The notes under the pieces are model-generated. The model did not search any database. It was not told the DNA's origin and saw only the letters and a list, made by a program, of their open reading frames with translations. Of a stretch of 40,558 nt of DNA, positions 1 to 8,317 are shown in pieces. The DNA is from an uncultured Opitutia bacterium (GTDB lineage: Bacteria > Verrucomicrobiota > Verrucomicrobiia > Opitutales > CAJWYM01), in NCBI GenBank assembly GCA_913049555.1, contig CAJWYM010000033.1, positions 1 through 40,558 of the forward strand, read 5' to 3'. How positions within the stretch are numbered: the first letter of the stretch is position 1; every line of letters starts with the position of its first letter. Position numbers and translations under genes: made by a program.

Positions 1-406
1 TATCGTTTATTCTAATTTGAACTGCGATTCCATCAGCACTTTTTTTGATTTCCAACTCACTGGGAAAAATGGTTAGATTTCCACTTTTAGGAGCGACAAA
101 TTGCCTTACAGCTGGGTACAAAGAACCAGGATGCATACCAAATTTACTGACAAAGCCATATTTAAAATTATTGAATTGGGTGTTCCACCAGGTTGCCTTG
201 AGTTCATCGTAAACATCATACAATATCAACGAATCCTCCTCCTCTAAATATCCGAAAAACCAACCCTCTTTTCCTTGTTCACCAGAGAACGAAAGGTGCG
301 AGGAAATCGTATTTTTGCAGTAAAGATTCGAAGAAACTATCCAAATGAAAACAATGATTGTAATCCAGTAGGAGATGAGACCTTTTTTAGAATTAGAATG
401 AAACAT
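1..406 (-). CDS. Exported protein of unknown function, truncated by the left edge
   Basis: An open frame starts at an ATG at 406 on the minus strand and runs off the window after about 135 codons without a stop. The N-terminus has basic residues followed by a hydrophobic segment (ISYWITIIVFIWIVSS), so it is probably a signal peptide or membrane anchor. The visible part is rich in aromatic residues and ends in beta-strand-like segments; the pattern HPGSLYPAVRQFVAP resembles what is seen in beta-sandwich proteins of PVC polysaccharide loci, but I cannot assign a family. It lies downstream of the GH110 gene on the same strand, 178 bases away, and may share its regulation. No function is claimed. 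Confidence 0.6.
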   Translation of the reverse strand, partial: MFHSNSKKGLISYWITIIVFIWIVSSNLYCKNTISSHLSFSGEQGKEGWFFGYLEEEDSLILYDVYDELKATWWNTQFNNFKYGFVSKFGMHPGSLYPAVRQFVAPKSGNLTIFPSELEIKKSADGIAVQIRIND

Positions 407-408
407 TT

Positions 409-584
409 TTATGTCTTTTAATTAGGGATTTGATTGCCAACAGACCATGGACTGAAGCAAGGTTGAAATTATTAAAGGTGGATTTATAACTTCTTTTTTT
501 TCACTCCATCTCATTCTCGAGCGTTCCTAATATTCAAGTTTTTTGGAACGAAAAAAGAACTTGATACAAAAAGAAGATGTGGAT
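409..584. other. Intergenic region with a potential hairpin
   Basis: This is the gap between the GH110 stop and the exported-protein start, both on the minus strand. It contains an inverted repeat, CGTTCC at 522-527 and GGAACG at 545-550, with a 17-base AT-rich loop. On the minus strand it is not followed by a clear T run, so I do not call it an intrinsic terminator; it could be a processing or attenuation structure. Confidence 0.3.
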
Positions 585-2348
585 TCATTGAGGAAGCATC
601 AAGTCGGAGCTAACGCTCTGGAGATCAGCATTTTTTAACTCTTCAGTCTTGAATATGTTATTTAAAGTGCTCTCATGAAAAATGTTGTCTTCAATCCTGA
701 TATTTTTGGAATGACTCAAGTCAATAACAGGCCGATCGTTGTGGACAGCTTTGTAGTTTTCATTCTTTTTAATTTCGTTTCCTTCAAAACAAAACCCGTC
801 TATTGAAAAACCATATAAAATTGCATTTTCGAAAGTATCGAAGACATTGTCTCTAATTGTAATATTTTTATGAAAATAGTGTTCCGATCGATACTTTTTT
901 TCTATTTCTGGATCGATAATGATGACTGCTTTGCCCCAAGGACCATAATTACAATCGTGAAAATAATTATTTTGAATCAAGATCTCTCTAACGGGACCAC
1001 TCTCAAACCAATTATTAGTGTCTCCGGAAATTTTAATGGCAGCTCCTGATGCAGATACATGGTTATTCTCTATGAGAACTTTACCCCTTGTAGTGATTAA
1101 AAATCCCCTAGCCCGATTGTTCCTTGCTGTGCATCCATGGATAATTAAATTTGGAATCCATGTTGTATTTTCCATAACAAACCCAATATCCACCGAGTCA
1201 GCAATTTCATTTTTAAAAGATACGACTGCAAAATCTTTGTTTAAAAAATGCAAGGACTCCATTTCATTTTTAGAAACCGATTGGAATGTTTTAGGATTTA
1301 CAAATTGAACAGAGTCTCCCGAAAATCCAATCTCCACCCCCTTTTGCTCTGAGTGTACCAATTCAAGAATGAGTGTCTTAGGATCCAATTTTTCCTTAAT
1401 TCTAGTGTAAATACCATGTATGTTGGCAGGGTCATCCAATTGATTCTCAAACAAACAATTTTTCAACTCTACAACTCCTTTGCAGGAAACAAAATGAGTG
1501 GCATCTACGGTTGTAGAAAACAGTCGATTGGATCCCTTCTTTGGAGAAACAGAACAATTGTCCAATTTTATATTTTCGGTAAATTGAGCGATCACCCCCA
1601 TTGCTCCTGCATGATGAACATGAACATTGTTTAAAAGAACATTGGAACTGTTTTTAATAAAGATTCCAGGGCAATTCCTTTTGTAATGCCGCAGAATTAA
1701 CTCATTGCCTACAGTAGGTCTTTTATTGAAGGGATAATGAATGCGGACAATCCCCTCAGAAATCGAATCAAATTTTATGAACTCAGTCTTTATAAAACCA
1801 GAACCACAGCCATCTCCGCTTAAATAAGCTGGAGCTTTAGTCCGAGGATCCATTTCAAAAATACCATCCACTAATTCCTCCTCATATCCCTCCCCCAGAA
1901 ATAAAAGCTTATCCCCCTTGACTCTATATGGATAATCCGGAGAAATTTTGATAACAATAGAATCTTCATGGGTCTCACAGACAGTTCCTTGAGAATAAAA
2001 AGGTCTTTTCCAGTCAATGGAAAAGTTTTTCAATTCAATATGCCGGCAATTATCAATGATAAAAGGAGTGATTTCGCCATGATATATGAACTCAGATCCA
2101 TTCCCCTCAATAGTTAAATGGTCGAAATCACTCATCAAAGCTGGGCTTCTCTTTAAACTGTCGAAATTATTAGATACATAAAAGAATTCTTCCCGACAAA
2201 AGTCTGAGTAAAAATGATACTCTCCCTTCTCAAATTCGATTTCAGATTTTAGATTTTCATTAGAATGGATTGAATTTAAGGATCTAAAAAGCTCTAAAGT
2301 GGTATCTTTGCTTTTATCAGAATTAGGTGAGAGTAAAATTTTATTCAT
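585..2348 (-). CDS. GH110 family alpha-1,3-galactosidase-like right-handed beta-helix protein
   Basis: The 587-residue product matches the GH110 pattern: repeated beta-helix rungs, SIDWKRP near residues 110-116, GAMGVIAQ near 248-255, VDATHFV near 281-287 and an acidic pair D305-D306 in QLDDPANIHG. GH110 enzymes are inverting exo-acting glycosidases that remove terminal alpha-1,3-linked galactose; characterised marine members act on carrageenan-type oligosaccharides and others on blood-group-B-like glycans. There is no signal peptide, so the protein should be cytosolic and act on imported oligosaccharides. It is divergent from the sugar ABC transporter, and a perfect inverted repeat lies 8 bases upstream of its ATG, suggesting shared control. 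No Shine-Dalgarno sequence is visible. The family call is from remembered motifs; the exact substrate is inferred. Confidence 0.85.
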   Translation of the reverse strand: MNKILLSPNSDKSKDTTLELFRSLNSIHSNENLKSEIEFEKGEYHFYSDFCREEFFYVSNNFDSLKRSPALMSDFDHLTIEGNGSEFIYHGEITPFIIDNCRHIELKNFSIDWKRPFYSQGTVCETHEDSIVIKISPDYPYRVKGDKLLFLGEGYEEELVDGIFEMDPRTKAPAYLSGDGCGSGFIKTEFIKFDSISEGIVRIHYPFNKRPTVGNELILRHYKRNCPGIFIKNSSNVLLNNVHVHHAGAMGVIAQFTENIKLDNCSVSPKKGSNRLFSTTVDATHFVSCKGVVELKNCLFENQLDDPANIHGIYTRIKEKLDPKTLILELVHSEQKGVEIGFSGDSVQFVNPKTFQSVSKNEMESLHFLNKDFAVVSFKNEIADSVDIGFVMENTTWIPNLIIHGCTARNNRARGFLITTRGKVLIENNHVSASGAAIKISGDTNNWFESGPVREILIQNNYFHDCNYGPWGKAVIIIDPEIEKKYRSEHYFHKNITIRDNVFDTFENAILYGFSIDGFCFEGNEIKKNENYKAVHNDRPVIDLSHSKNIRIEDNIFHESTLNNIFKTEELKNADLQSVSSDLMLPQ

Positions 2349-2356
2349 ATTTTATT

Positions 2357-2380
2357 ATATATACTATTATTAGTATATAT
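2357..2380. promoter_or_regulatory. Inverted repeat, probable operator of the GH110 gene
   Basis: Perfect inverted repeat with 10-base arms, ATATATACTA at 2357-2366 and TAGTATATAT at 2371-2380. Written around a 6-base centre it is ATATATACT-N6-AGTATATAT, the same layout as the repeat at 2586-2615. It sits 8 bases from the GH110 start codon and occupies the place where a ribosome binding site or -10 element would be expected. It could be a repressor site; AT-rich promoter sequence is the alternative. Confidence 0.6.
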
Positions 2381-2585
2381 CAATTTATTTTTAAATCTTT
2401 TTTTATTTTTAAAATAAACATTCATGAAAAAATCCTCATGGATTATAAAATTCTATAAAACAAAGAATGCTCTATTCAACTTGAAAATAACCATATATGG
2501 CTCTATTTAAAGGGAGACCTTCATCCTTGAATACCGATTATAAGTTTGAAATTAGGAGCGGGCAAAAAATTTAATTGCTAAAGTT

Positions 2586-2615
2586 ATTATATATACTTTA
2601 TTTAGTATATATAAT
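2586..2615. promoter_or_regulatory. Inverted repeat, probable operator of the sugar ABC transporter operon
   Basis: Perfect inverted repeat with 12-base arms, ATTATATATACT at 2586-2597 and AGTATATATAAT at 2604-2615, around a 6-base centre. The right arm overlaps the ATG of the substrate-binding protein gene at 2614. Core half-sites TATATACT and AGTATATA are identical to those at 2357-2380, with a centre-to-centre distance of 232 bases (about 22 helical turns), which would be compatible with looping by one regulator. Confidence 0.6.
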
Positions 2616-4095
2616 GAATAAATTGATTATTTTTTGTATTTTTATGATTTTAATGGGGTCTTTGTATATCATTTTGACAGAGCCACACTCTGATGATTCG
2701 ATCCCGACTCTGTATTGGGTTACAGACGCCAATCCGACTCGTTATCAACAAATAGAGCTTTTTCATGATTGGTTGATTCAAAACAAACATACCACTCCAG
2801 AGGGTAATGCCATCGTTCGAATAAAATTAGAAACAGGGGGCATTGATAATAAAAAGCTAATCCATGGGGTGTCTGGGGTTGCCGGCGATCTGATTGATTT
2901 GTCTGACATCGATCAATACCAAAAATTAGGAATCCTTGAAGACGTAACAGAACAAGGAAAAAGTTTAGGCTTTGATATCCATCAAACTTTTCCATCTCTC
3001 AAACCGAGTCTGTACTTTAACGACAAACAGTATGGTTATCCATGCAATGTGTCTATTCATTCATGCTGGGTAAATAGTGAGACTTTTGCAAAATTAGAGA
3101 TGGAAGCCCCTCCTGAAAAATGGGATGTAGAAACTTTCGAAAAAATAGGCAAGGAATTCGTCTTAAAAGCAAACAAAGAAAAAGAAAGGCAGGAAGTGTT
3201 CTTTATGAACAAGCCCTCTGATTGGCTTTTAATTCCCTGGTTGACAACTCTTATTCGATCTATGGGGCAATCTACATTCAATGAAACGTTGACAGACTCC
3301 ACTCTAGATCAAGGGGCTTTTGCGGAAGCTTTGAGATTGAACCTAAAATGGGTAGAAGAGGATCATTTGTTTCCATCCAGTGCAGAGGCCTCTTCATTCA
3401 ATTCAGAGGGTGGATTTGGAGGATCTTTAATGTCTTTATTTCTTGAAGGCAACTATGGGATGATAACGACCGGAAGATGGGTATTGGTCAGACTGAGAGA
3501 CTTAGAGGAGCCCCCTAGAGTAAGTGTCAGTCGTTATCCTTTTAAATATTTTGAAAACTCAGTGGTTATGACCCGGGCAGCCTGTATCTACAAAGGGAGC
3601 AAACATAAAAAATTAGCGGCTTTGTTTCTATCCTTCTTGGCTTCTCAGACCTACAATGAACAAATCGTCCAGTGCGCAGATGCCCTTCCCTCCAATCCCA
3701 AATACTTGCATTCTAATGAATTTCTGAAACCAATCCATTTTCCAAATGAGTGGGGAGCTCACGAAGTTCCTGCTAGAAGCGCTCAGGAGATTTCCATAGC
3801 GGAAACCAAGAGTCCTTATATTTCCTACTCTAGTATTGTCAAAGTGATTCGGGAAGCCGATGAAAAAGTCCAAAATCATATTTCCGAACCTGTAGAAGCT
3901 GCCAAAGAGGCAAATTTAGCAATTAGGGAGGAAATTCAGAGAAACTTAAAGCACCGTCCTAAACTGAAGAAACAATTTGATAAAGATAAATTTCGGCAAA
4001 ATCAAATCAATCGAATGAAAGAAAACGGAGAAAAAATTCCAACTTCACTGATCTCCAATCCTTTTTACAAAAAATATTACAATGACAAAAAATAA
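2614..4095 (+). CDS. Sugar ABC transporter substrate-binding protein (family 1)
   Basis: A binding protein for oligosaccharide import. The N-terminus has an uncleaved-looking hydrophobic segment (LIIFCIFMILMGSLYIILT) without a lipobox cysteine, so it is probably membrane-anchored. The middle resembles MalE/UgpB-type proteins: PTLYWVTDANPTRYQQIELF near the start, an FNSEGGFGG stretch, GNYGMITTGRW and KLAALFLSFLAS typical of the second lobe. About 60 highly charged residues at the C-terminus (PKLKKQFDKDKFRQNQ) extend beyond the usual fold. The frame is open back to a TTG at 2575, but those 13 codons lie within the inverted repeat, so I prefer the ATG at 2614 although no ribosome binding site is seen. 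It overlaps the next permease gene by 14 bases. Confidence 0.82.
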   Translation: MNKLIIFCIFMILMGSLYIILTEPHSDDSIPTLYWVTDANPTRYQQIELFHDWLIQNKHTTPEGNAIVRIKLETGGIDNKKLIHGVSGVAGDLIDLSDIDQYQKLGILEDVTEQGKSLGFDIHQTFPSLKPSLYFNDKQYGYPCNVSIHSCWVNSETFAKLEMEAPPEKWDVETFEKIGKEFVLKANKEKERQEVFFMNKPSDWLLIPWLTTLIRSMGQSTFNETLTDSTLDQGAFAEALRLNLKWVEEDHLFPSSAEASSFNSEGGFGGSLMSLFLEGNYGMITTGRWVLVRLRDLEEPPRVSVSRYPFKYFENSVVMTRAACIYKGSKHKKLAALFLSFLASQTYNEQIVQCADALPSNPKYLHSNEFLKPIHFPNEWGAHEVPARSAQEISIAETKSPYISYSSIVKVIREADEKVQNHISEPVEAAKEANLAIREEIQRNLKHRPKLKKQFDKDKFRQNQINRMKENGEKIPTSLISNPFYKKYYNDKK

Positions 4096-5560
4096 GGAAT
4101 TCAAAAACACTTTGTTAGGCCTCGCATTCTTATCTCCCAATATACTTGGCTTTTCAATTTTTACAATCTTTCCACTTGGTTTCAGTTTAGTGATGGCTTT
4201 TAGTAACTGGGACTTATCCCAACATAATATTTTCCATTCCAATCCAATTCACTGGGTATTCTTCGACAACTTTTCTGCTTTATTGAGTTCCAACGAATTC
4301 TGGAAATTCTTTAAAAATACACTTTTTTTCATGTTGGGAATCCCTGTTAGTATCGCTGGGAGTTTGATGGCAGCAATCTTACTTAATCAGGACTTGAAAG
4401 CTCCTTCTAAGAAAATCAGAAATCAACTTATCCTTGGTTCTTTACTGATTTTAGGAATCATCGTTACGATCATGACAGGTTTAAAAGCAAGTGTCATTTC
4501 AATATTTTTAAGTTCTATTTTTACTTTGATTTTGATGGGTGGATTGTTAGGGGGTTCCACTCTGTATAGAACCCTCTTTTATACTCCGCATTTCACTGCG
4601 GGTGTTGCGACCTTTATTTTATGGAAAAAACTATACAATCCTCAGAGTGGACCATTGACTAATTTTCTTCAACCGGTGCTAGACCATGTAAGCATTTTCA
4701 TTGAATTTGTTGGCAGTGAAAATATTGGATTTTTGAAGTATGCAGCTGCTACTCTTTGCTTTTTATCCCTTTCTTATGGATTAAAAACGATCTTAAAAAT
4801 GAGAAAAGAACTGGAATTAGGAAATGGGAGTTTCGCAATCGCCTATTTTTTATCCGCGTTGCCCTCTTATTTCATTGTGAAATGGTCTCCAGACAACCCA
4901 GTATCAGCAGTTTTACAAATCATCCTAATCGGAACTTTGTTCTATTATTTCGCATCCTTTTTTAAAGTCTCGAAACCAAAGACTCCAATAGATGATGGAA
5001 TCGGGAAAGCGATATGGATTGGATTTATTTCCATGACTGCGCAATTCATTTTGATCGGTTTGTGCAATCTTTTCCAAAATATTCCTGCAATCATGCAAAG
5101 TCCACTTTCGACCCCCAATTGGTTGACGGATTATAATTGGGCAAAACCCTCTTTGATGTTTATGGGATTTTGGGCCTCCATCGGTTCCAATCAAATGCTC
5201 CTGTACCTTGCCGCCCTCTCCAATTTATCACCAGAACTTCAAGAAGCTGCAGAAATTGATGGGGCTTCAAAATTTCAAAAATTTTGGAATGTAACCTGGC
5301 CTCAATTGGCACCAGTAACTTTCTTTATTTCTATTATGGCTGTGATTCAAGGCATGCAAGGAGGATTTGAGGTGGCAAAAACTATGACTGGTGGAGGACC
5401 CGCAGGGGCAACTACAACGCTTGAGTATTATATCTACGACGAAGGGTTTGCATCAGGAAGACTTGCTTATGCCTCGGCAATCTCTTGGGTCTTATTTGCA
5501 ATGATATTCCTTCTGACTCTATTTAATTGGCGGTTTGGGAACCGTTTTATAGATGAATAA
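4082..5560 (+). CDS. Sugar ABC transporter permease, MalF-like, with enlarged membrane domain
   Basis: First inner-membrane subunit of the sugar importer. The EAA loop that docks the ATPase is clear at about residue 388 (EAAEIDGASKFQKFWNV), followed by a conserved C-terminal half with MTGGGPAGATTTLEYYIY. At 492 residues it is much longer than the roughly 300 usual for this family. The extra material lies between the first membrane helices (ending AILLNQ, about residue 104) and the usual TLYRTLFYTP segment, and again before the EAA half, and contains additional hydrophobic stretches such as LILGSLLILGIIVTIMTGL. MalF of enteric bacteria also carries an insertion, but that one is a periplasmic domain rather than extra helices. 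The start overlaps the binding-protein stop by 14 bases, implying translational coupling. Confidence 0.82.
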   Translation: MTKNKEFKNTLLGLAFLSPNILGFSIFTIFPLGFSLVMAFSNWDLSQHNIFHSNPIHWVFFDNFSALLSSNEFWKFFKNTLFFMLGIPVSIAGSLMAAILLNQDLKAPSKKIRNQLILGSLLILGIIVTIMTGLKASVISIFLSSIFTLILMGGLLGGSTLYRTLFYTPHFTAGVATFILWKKLYNPQSGPLTNFLQPVLDHVSIFIEFVGSENIGFLKYAAATLCFLSLSYGLKTILKMRKELELGNGSFAIAYFLSALPSYFIVKWSPDNPVSAVLQIILIGTLFYYFASFFKVSKPKTPIDDGIGKAIWIGFISMTAQFILIGLCNLFQNIPAIMQSPLSTPNWLTDYNWAKPSLMFMGFWASIGSNQMLLYLAALSNLSPELQEAAEIDGASKFQKFWNVTWPQLAPVTFFISIMAVIQGMQGGFEVAKTMTGGGPAGATTTLEYYIYDEGFASGRLAYASAISWVLFAMIFLLTLFNWRFGNRFIDE

Positions 5561-5641
5561 TAATTGCATCCATATTCCCAATGATCCATGCCTTCAAGCT
5601 TGTCTAAAAGAGTGAAAAAATAGACCCAAATCAAATGATTG

Positions 5642-5698
5642 GTCCGTTAAAATTCCTCAATCCTTATGAAAACCATCATTAAAACGGACATTGAGGAA
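5642..5698. repeat. Two interleaved inverted repeats between the permease genes
   Basis: GTCCGTT at 5642-5648 can pair with AACGGAC at 5683-5689, and TTCCTCAAT at 5653-5661 can pair with ATTGAGGAA at 5690-5698. The two pairs interleave, so in RNA only one hairpin could form at a time; a true pseudoknot is unlikely because there is no linker between the 3' strands. It lies in the 164-base gap of the transporter operon, a place where differential expression or processing would act. Confidence 0.4.
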
Positions 5699-5724
5699 AA
5701 TTCTCGAATTTAATTAAATTTCAA

Positions 5725-6549
5725 ATGAAAAGATCAAAATCACAATTCGTTCTCAATAATTTAGTTCTCACACTAATAAGCCTACTCTTGTGCTTGCCGT
5801 TTATATGGATGATCCTGACAAGTCTAAAACCTCTGGAGGATGTCGGCAAAGCGGAATGGTGGCCCAAAATATTCTTGTGGAGTAATTATAAAACCATTTT
5901 CACCACTGAACATATCCATTATGGTCGATGGTACTTCAACAGCTTATTTATAGCATTCTGCGTAACTTTTTTACAGGTGATTACCAGCTCTTTGGCTGCC
6001 TTTGGATTCAGTCGGATAAAATGGAAATGGAGGGATCGCATCTTCTTGTTGTATTTAGCAACTATGATGGTTCCAGCTCTCATCTTGATGATCCCGAACT
6101 TTCAGATCATGATAGAAATGGGGCTGATAGACTCTTACTTGGGTCTCATAATTCCAGCATCTTTCAGTGCATTTGGAACTTTTTTAATACGACAGTTTAT
6201 GATGAGTATTCCGAAATCATTTGATGAAGCGGCGGAGATCGATGGTGCTAACTCTTGGCAAGTTTTTTGGCAAATTATTTTACCTCTCTCAAGGCCTGGT
6301 TTGATTACTCTGACGATTTTCACATTTATGGGAAATTATAACTCCTTTTTTTGGCCAATAGTGATGCTTAAAAGTGAGCACAAATACACCCTGCCAATTG
6401 GTCTGCTTTTTTTCGAATCTTCCCAAGGTCAACAAACAAACTTACTGATGGCCGCAATCACCATGTCTGTTATTCCTATGATTTTAGTTTTTGTTTGTTT
6501 GCAAAAGCATCTAGTCAAAGGAATCCAATTAGGTGGAGTTAAAGGATAG
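5725..6549 (+). CDS. Sugar ABC transporter permease, MalG-like
   Basis: Second inner-membrane subunit of the oligosaccharide importer, 274 residues, the usual family length, with about six hydrophobic segments. The EAA loop is at about residue 168 (EAAEIDGANSWQVFWQI) and the region following it (FTFMGNYNSFFWPIVML) is typical of MalG. It pairs with the longer permease encoded upstream, but 164 bases separate them, in contrast to the overlap between the binding protein and the first permease. No ATPase gene follows, so the ATP-hydrolysing subunit must be supplied from elsewhere, as with shared MsmK-type ATPases. Confidence 0.87.
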   Translation: MKRSKSQFVLNNLVLTLISLLLCLPFIWMILTSLKPLEDVGKAEWWPKIFLWSNYKTIFTTEHIHYGRWYFNSLFIAFCVTFLQVITSSLAAFGFSRIKWKWRDRIFLLYLATMMVPALILMIPNFQIMIEMGLIDSYLGLIIPASFSAFGTFLIRQFMMSIPKSFDEAAEIDGANSWQVFWQIILPLSRPGLITLTIFTFMGNYNSFFWPIVMLKSEHKYTLPIGLLFFESSQGQQTNLLMAAITMSVIPMILVFVCLQKHLVKGIQLGGVKG

Positions 6550-6827
6550 AAAAGATCCAATCCAATTTTAAAAGTTCAAAAAAACTGGGTGAAAAAATAA
6601 AAAGATTATCCAGTACATAAGACAGATAGTCTATTGGGAATTGACCCCTCTTATTTATAATTAGGATTCATCATTTTTAACTTTATTAATTTTCACCAAT
6701 ATGAATACCATGGTTTTAAAATCGAATTGCGTATTTTAGAGTTGGGAGCACAGGACTCTTTTCTTTAGATTTTTCATTTTTGCGTATTCTCTTAGGTCCA
6801 TTTCTGTTATTATTGAAACTTTTATTC

Positions 6828-8309
6828 ATGAACAGACTCTCAACATTTTCACTGCTGCTACTCATTTCAATCCTTTGTCCATTGCATCCATTGAAATCTG
6901 ATGAAATGAAAGTTACTTCTTTACAGGAGGTGCTTTACACGGTTTTAAAAAACAATCTAGATCTTAAAATCTCACGCTTGGAGCCAATTTTAAAAGAACA
7001 AGATCGAATCATTGCAGATGCAGAATTTTCTACAATCTTCAACACAAGTGTTGGAGTTGATTCTAGTGAGAATAAATCCACTTCGAATGCTGTTGATTCT
7101 TTTCAAACTAAAGTAGGCCTGCAAAAGAAATTACCTGTAGGAACTCAATTTTCAATCCAAGGAGAACAGACAGAGACTGAAAATTCTACAAGCGCTTCCA
7201 TAGAGAATAATTCTAGCGTTGGGATCTCTATAAATATCAGCCAACCTCTCCTGAAGAATTTTGGAACTAAAAATAATTTATCCAATGTTTGGAGAGCAGA
7301 GAATGAAGTTGAAATTTCGAAATTGAACTACATGAAATCCATTCTTGATTTGATTCAAATAGTGGAGAAAAGGTACTGGAATTTGGCCTTACAATATGCA
7401 CGATATTCTCTTTCCAAAAGCACGGTAGCTGTTGCGGAAAGCCTAGTCAATGAGACTATAGAAAGATCGGCCGCTGGAATGTCAACCCAGTTGGATGTTT
7501 TACAATCGAAAGCAAATTTATCAAATCGCAAGGAACAAATTCTAGAAATTTCTAATGCAGTAAAGAATGCTTCAGATCAGTTGCGAGTCGACATGGGAAA
7601 TCTGTCCCCGATTTTAAATACCGAAGACGTTATTATTGAGAAGCTGCCAGAACCAACAAAGACCATACCAGAATTGTCCAATGCTTGGAGTCAGGCTTTG
7701 GCGACTGATTTGGAACGAAGAATTCAGCAAGCAAACCTAAAGGGCTTGGGTTATGATCAAGAAAAACTCAAAAATGAGACCCGCACGGATTTGAGTCTAG
7801 TTGCAAATGGAAGTTCCAGTGGAAATTCCACAGACTCTTGGTCCAATGCTTTTGGCAACTCGATCGATCGTGAAAGTTACAACTGGGGAATCGGATTAGA
7901 ACTAAAGATTCCTTGGGGAAACAGAATTGCGGGTGCCAACTTCAGCAAAATAAATTCTCTGATAGAGAGAGAATATTTACGTTTGGAGAAGTTGGATCAA
8001 AATTTATATCAAAAGGTTCGATCTGAATGGAGGAGTCTCCGTTTTGGAATCGAGAGATTGCAAACAAATCGTGAGTCTAGAGAGCTCGAAGAACAAGTTT
8101 TTGAACAAGCAAAAGTCCAATATAGAAATGGATTGGTCTTATTCCGATTTGTACAAGAGGCTCAGGACTCCTTGAATCGGGCAAAGATTTCAGAATTGAA
8201 TGCATGGATTGATGTTCTGAATTCAAGAGCGGATCTATCCCGACTCGATGGCAGTCTACTCAAGCGATTGGATATCGAATTAAATTTTAAGGACGAGCCC
8301 AATTATTAA
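6828..8309 (+). CDS. TolC-family outer membrane efflux protein
   Basis: Outer membrane channel of a tripartite export system. A signal peptide is visible (MNRLSTFSLLLLISILCPLHPLKS). The rest is long amphipathic helix interrupted by beta segments, with the internal repeat typical of TolC: VEKRYWNLALQYARYSLSKS in the first half and VRSEWRSLRFGIERLQTN in the second, and the QVFEQAKVQYRNGLVLFRF motif near the end. The frame extends upstream to a TTG at 6780, but the ATG at 6828 gives a proper signal peptide and is preferred, making about 493 residues. It opens an operon with the adaptor, ATPase and two permeases, only 8 bases before the next gene. Confidence 0.87.
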   Translation: MNRLSTFSLLLLISILCPLHPLKSDEMKVTSLQEVLYTVLKNNLDLKISRLEPILKEQDRIIADAEFSTIFNTSVGVDSSENKSTSNAVDSFQTKVGLQKKLPVGTQFSIQGEQTETENSTSASIENNSSVGISINISQPLLKNFGTKNNLSNVWRAENEVEISKLNYMKSILDLIQIVEKRYWNLALQYARYSLSKSTVAVAESLVNETIERSAAGMSTQLDVLQSKANLSNRKEQILEISNAVKNASDQLRVDMGNLSPILNTEDVIIEKLPEPTKTIPELSNAWSQALATDLERRIQQANLKGLGYDQEKLKNETRTDLSLVANGSSSGNSTDSWSNAFGNSIDRESYNWGIGLELKIPWGNRIAGANFSKINSLIEREYLRLEKLDQNLYQKVRSEWRSLRFGIERLQTNRESRELEEQVFEQAKVQYRNGLVLFRFVQEAQDSLNRAKISELNAWIDVLNSRADLSRLDGSLLKRLDIELNFKDEPNY

Positions 8310-8317
8310 ATAAAGTT

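Noticed and set aside
2575-2613. Upstream TTG start adding 13 residues to the sugar binding protein
   Set aside because: The extra codons consist mainly of the inverted repeat and read LKLLYILYLVYI; the ATG at 2614 is the more natural start.
5602-5625. Hairpin GTCTA...TAGAC after the first sugar permease
   Set aside because: Only five base pairs with a 14-base loop and no T run.
6780-6827. Upstream TTG start of the TolC-like gene
   Set aside because: The ATG at 6828 yields a standard signal peptide; the extra 16 residues add a second hydrophobic stretch without purpose.
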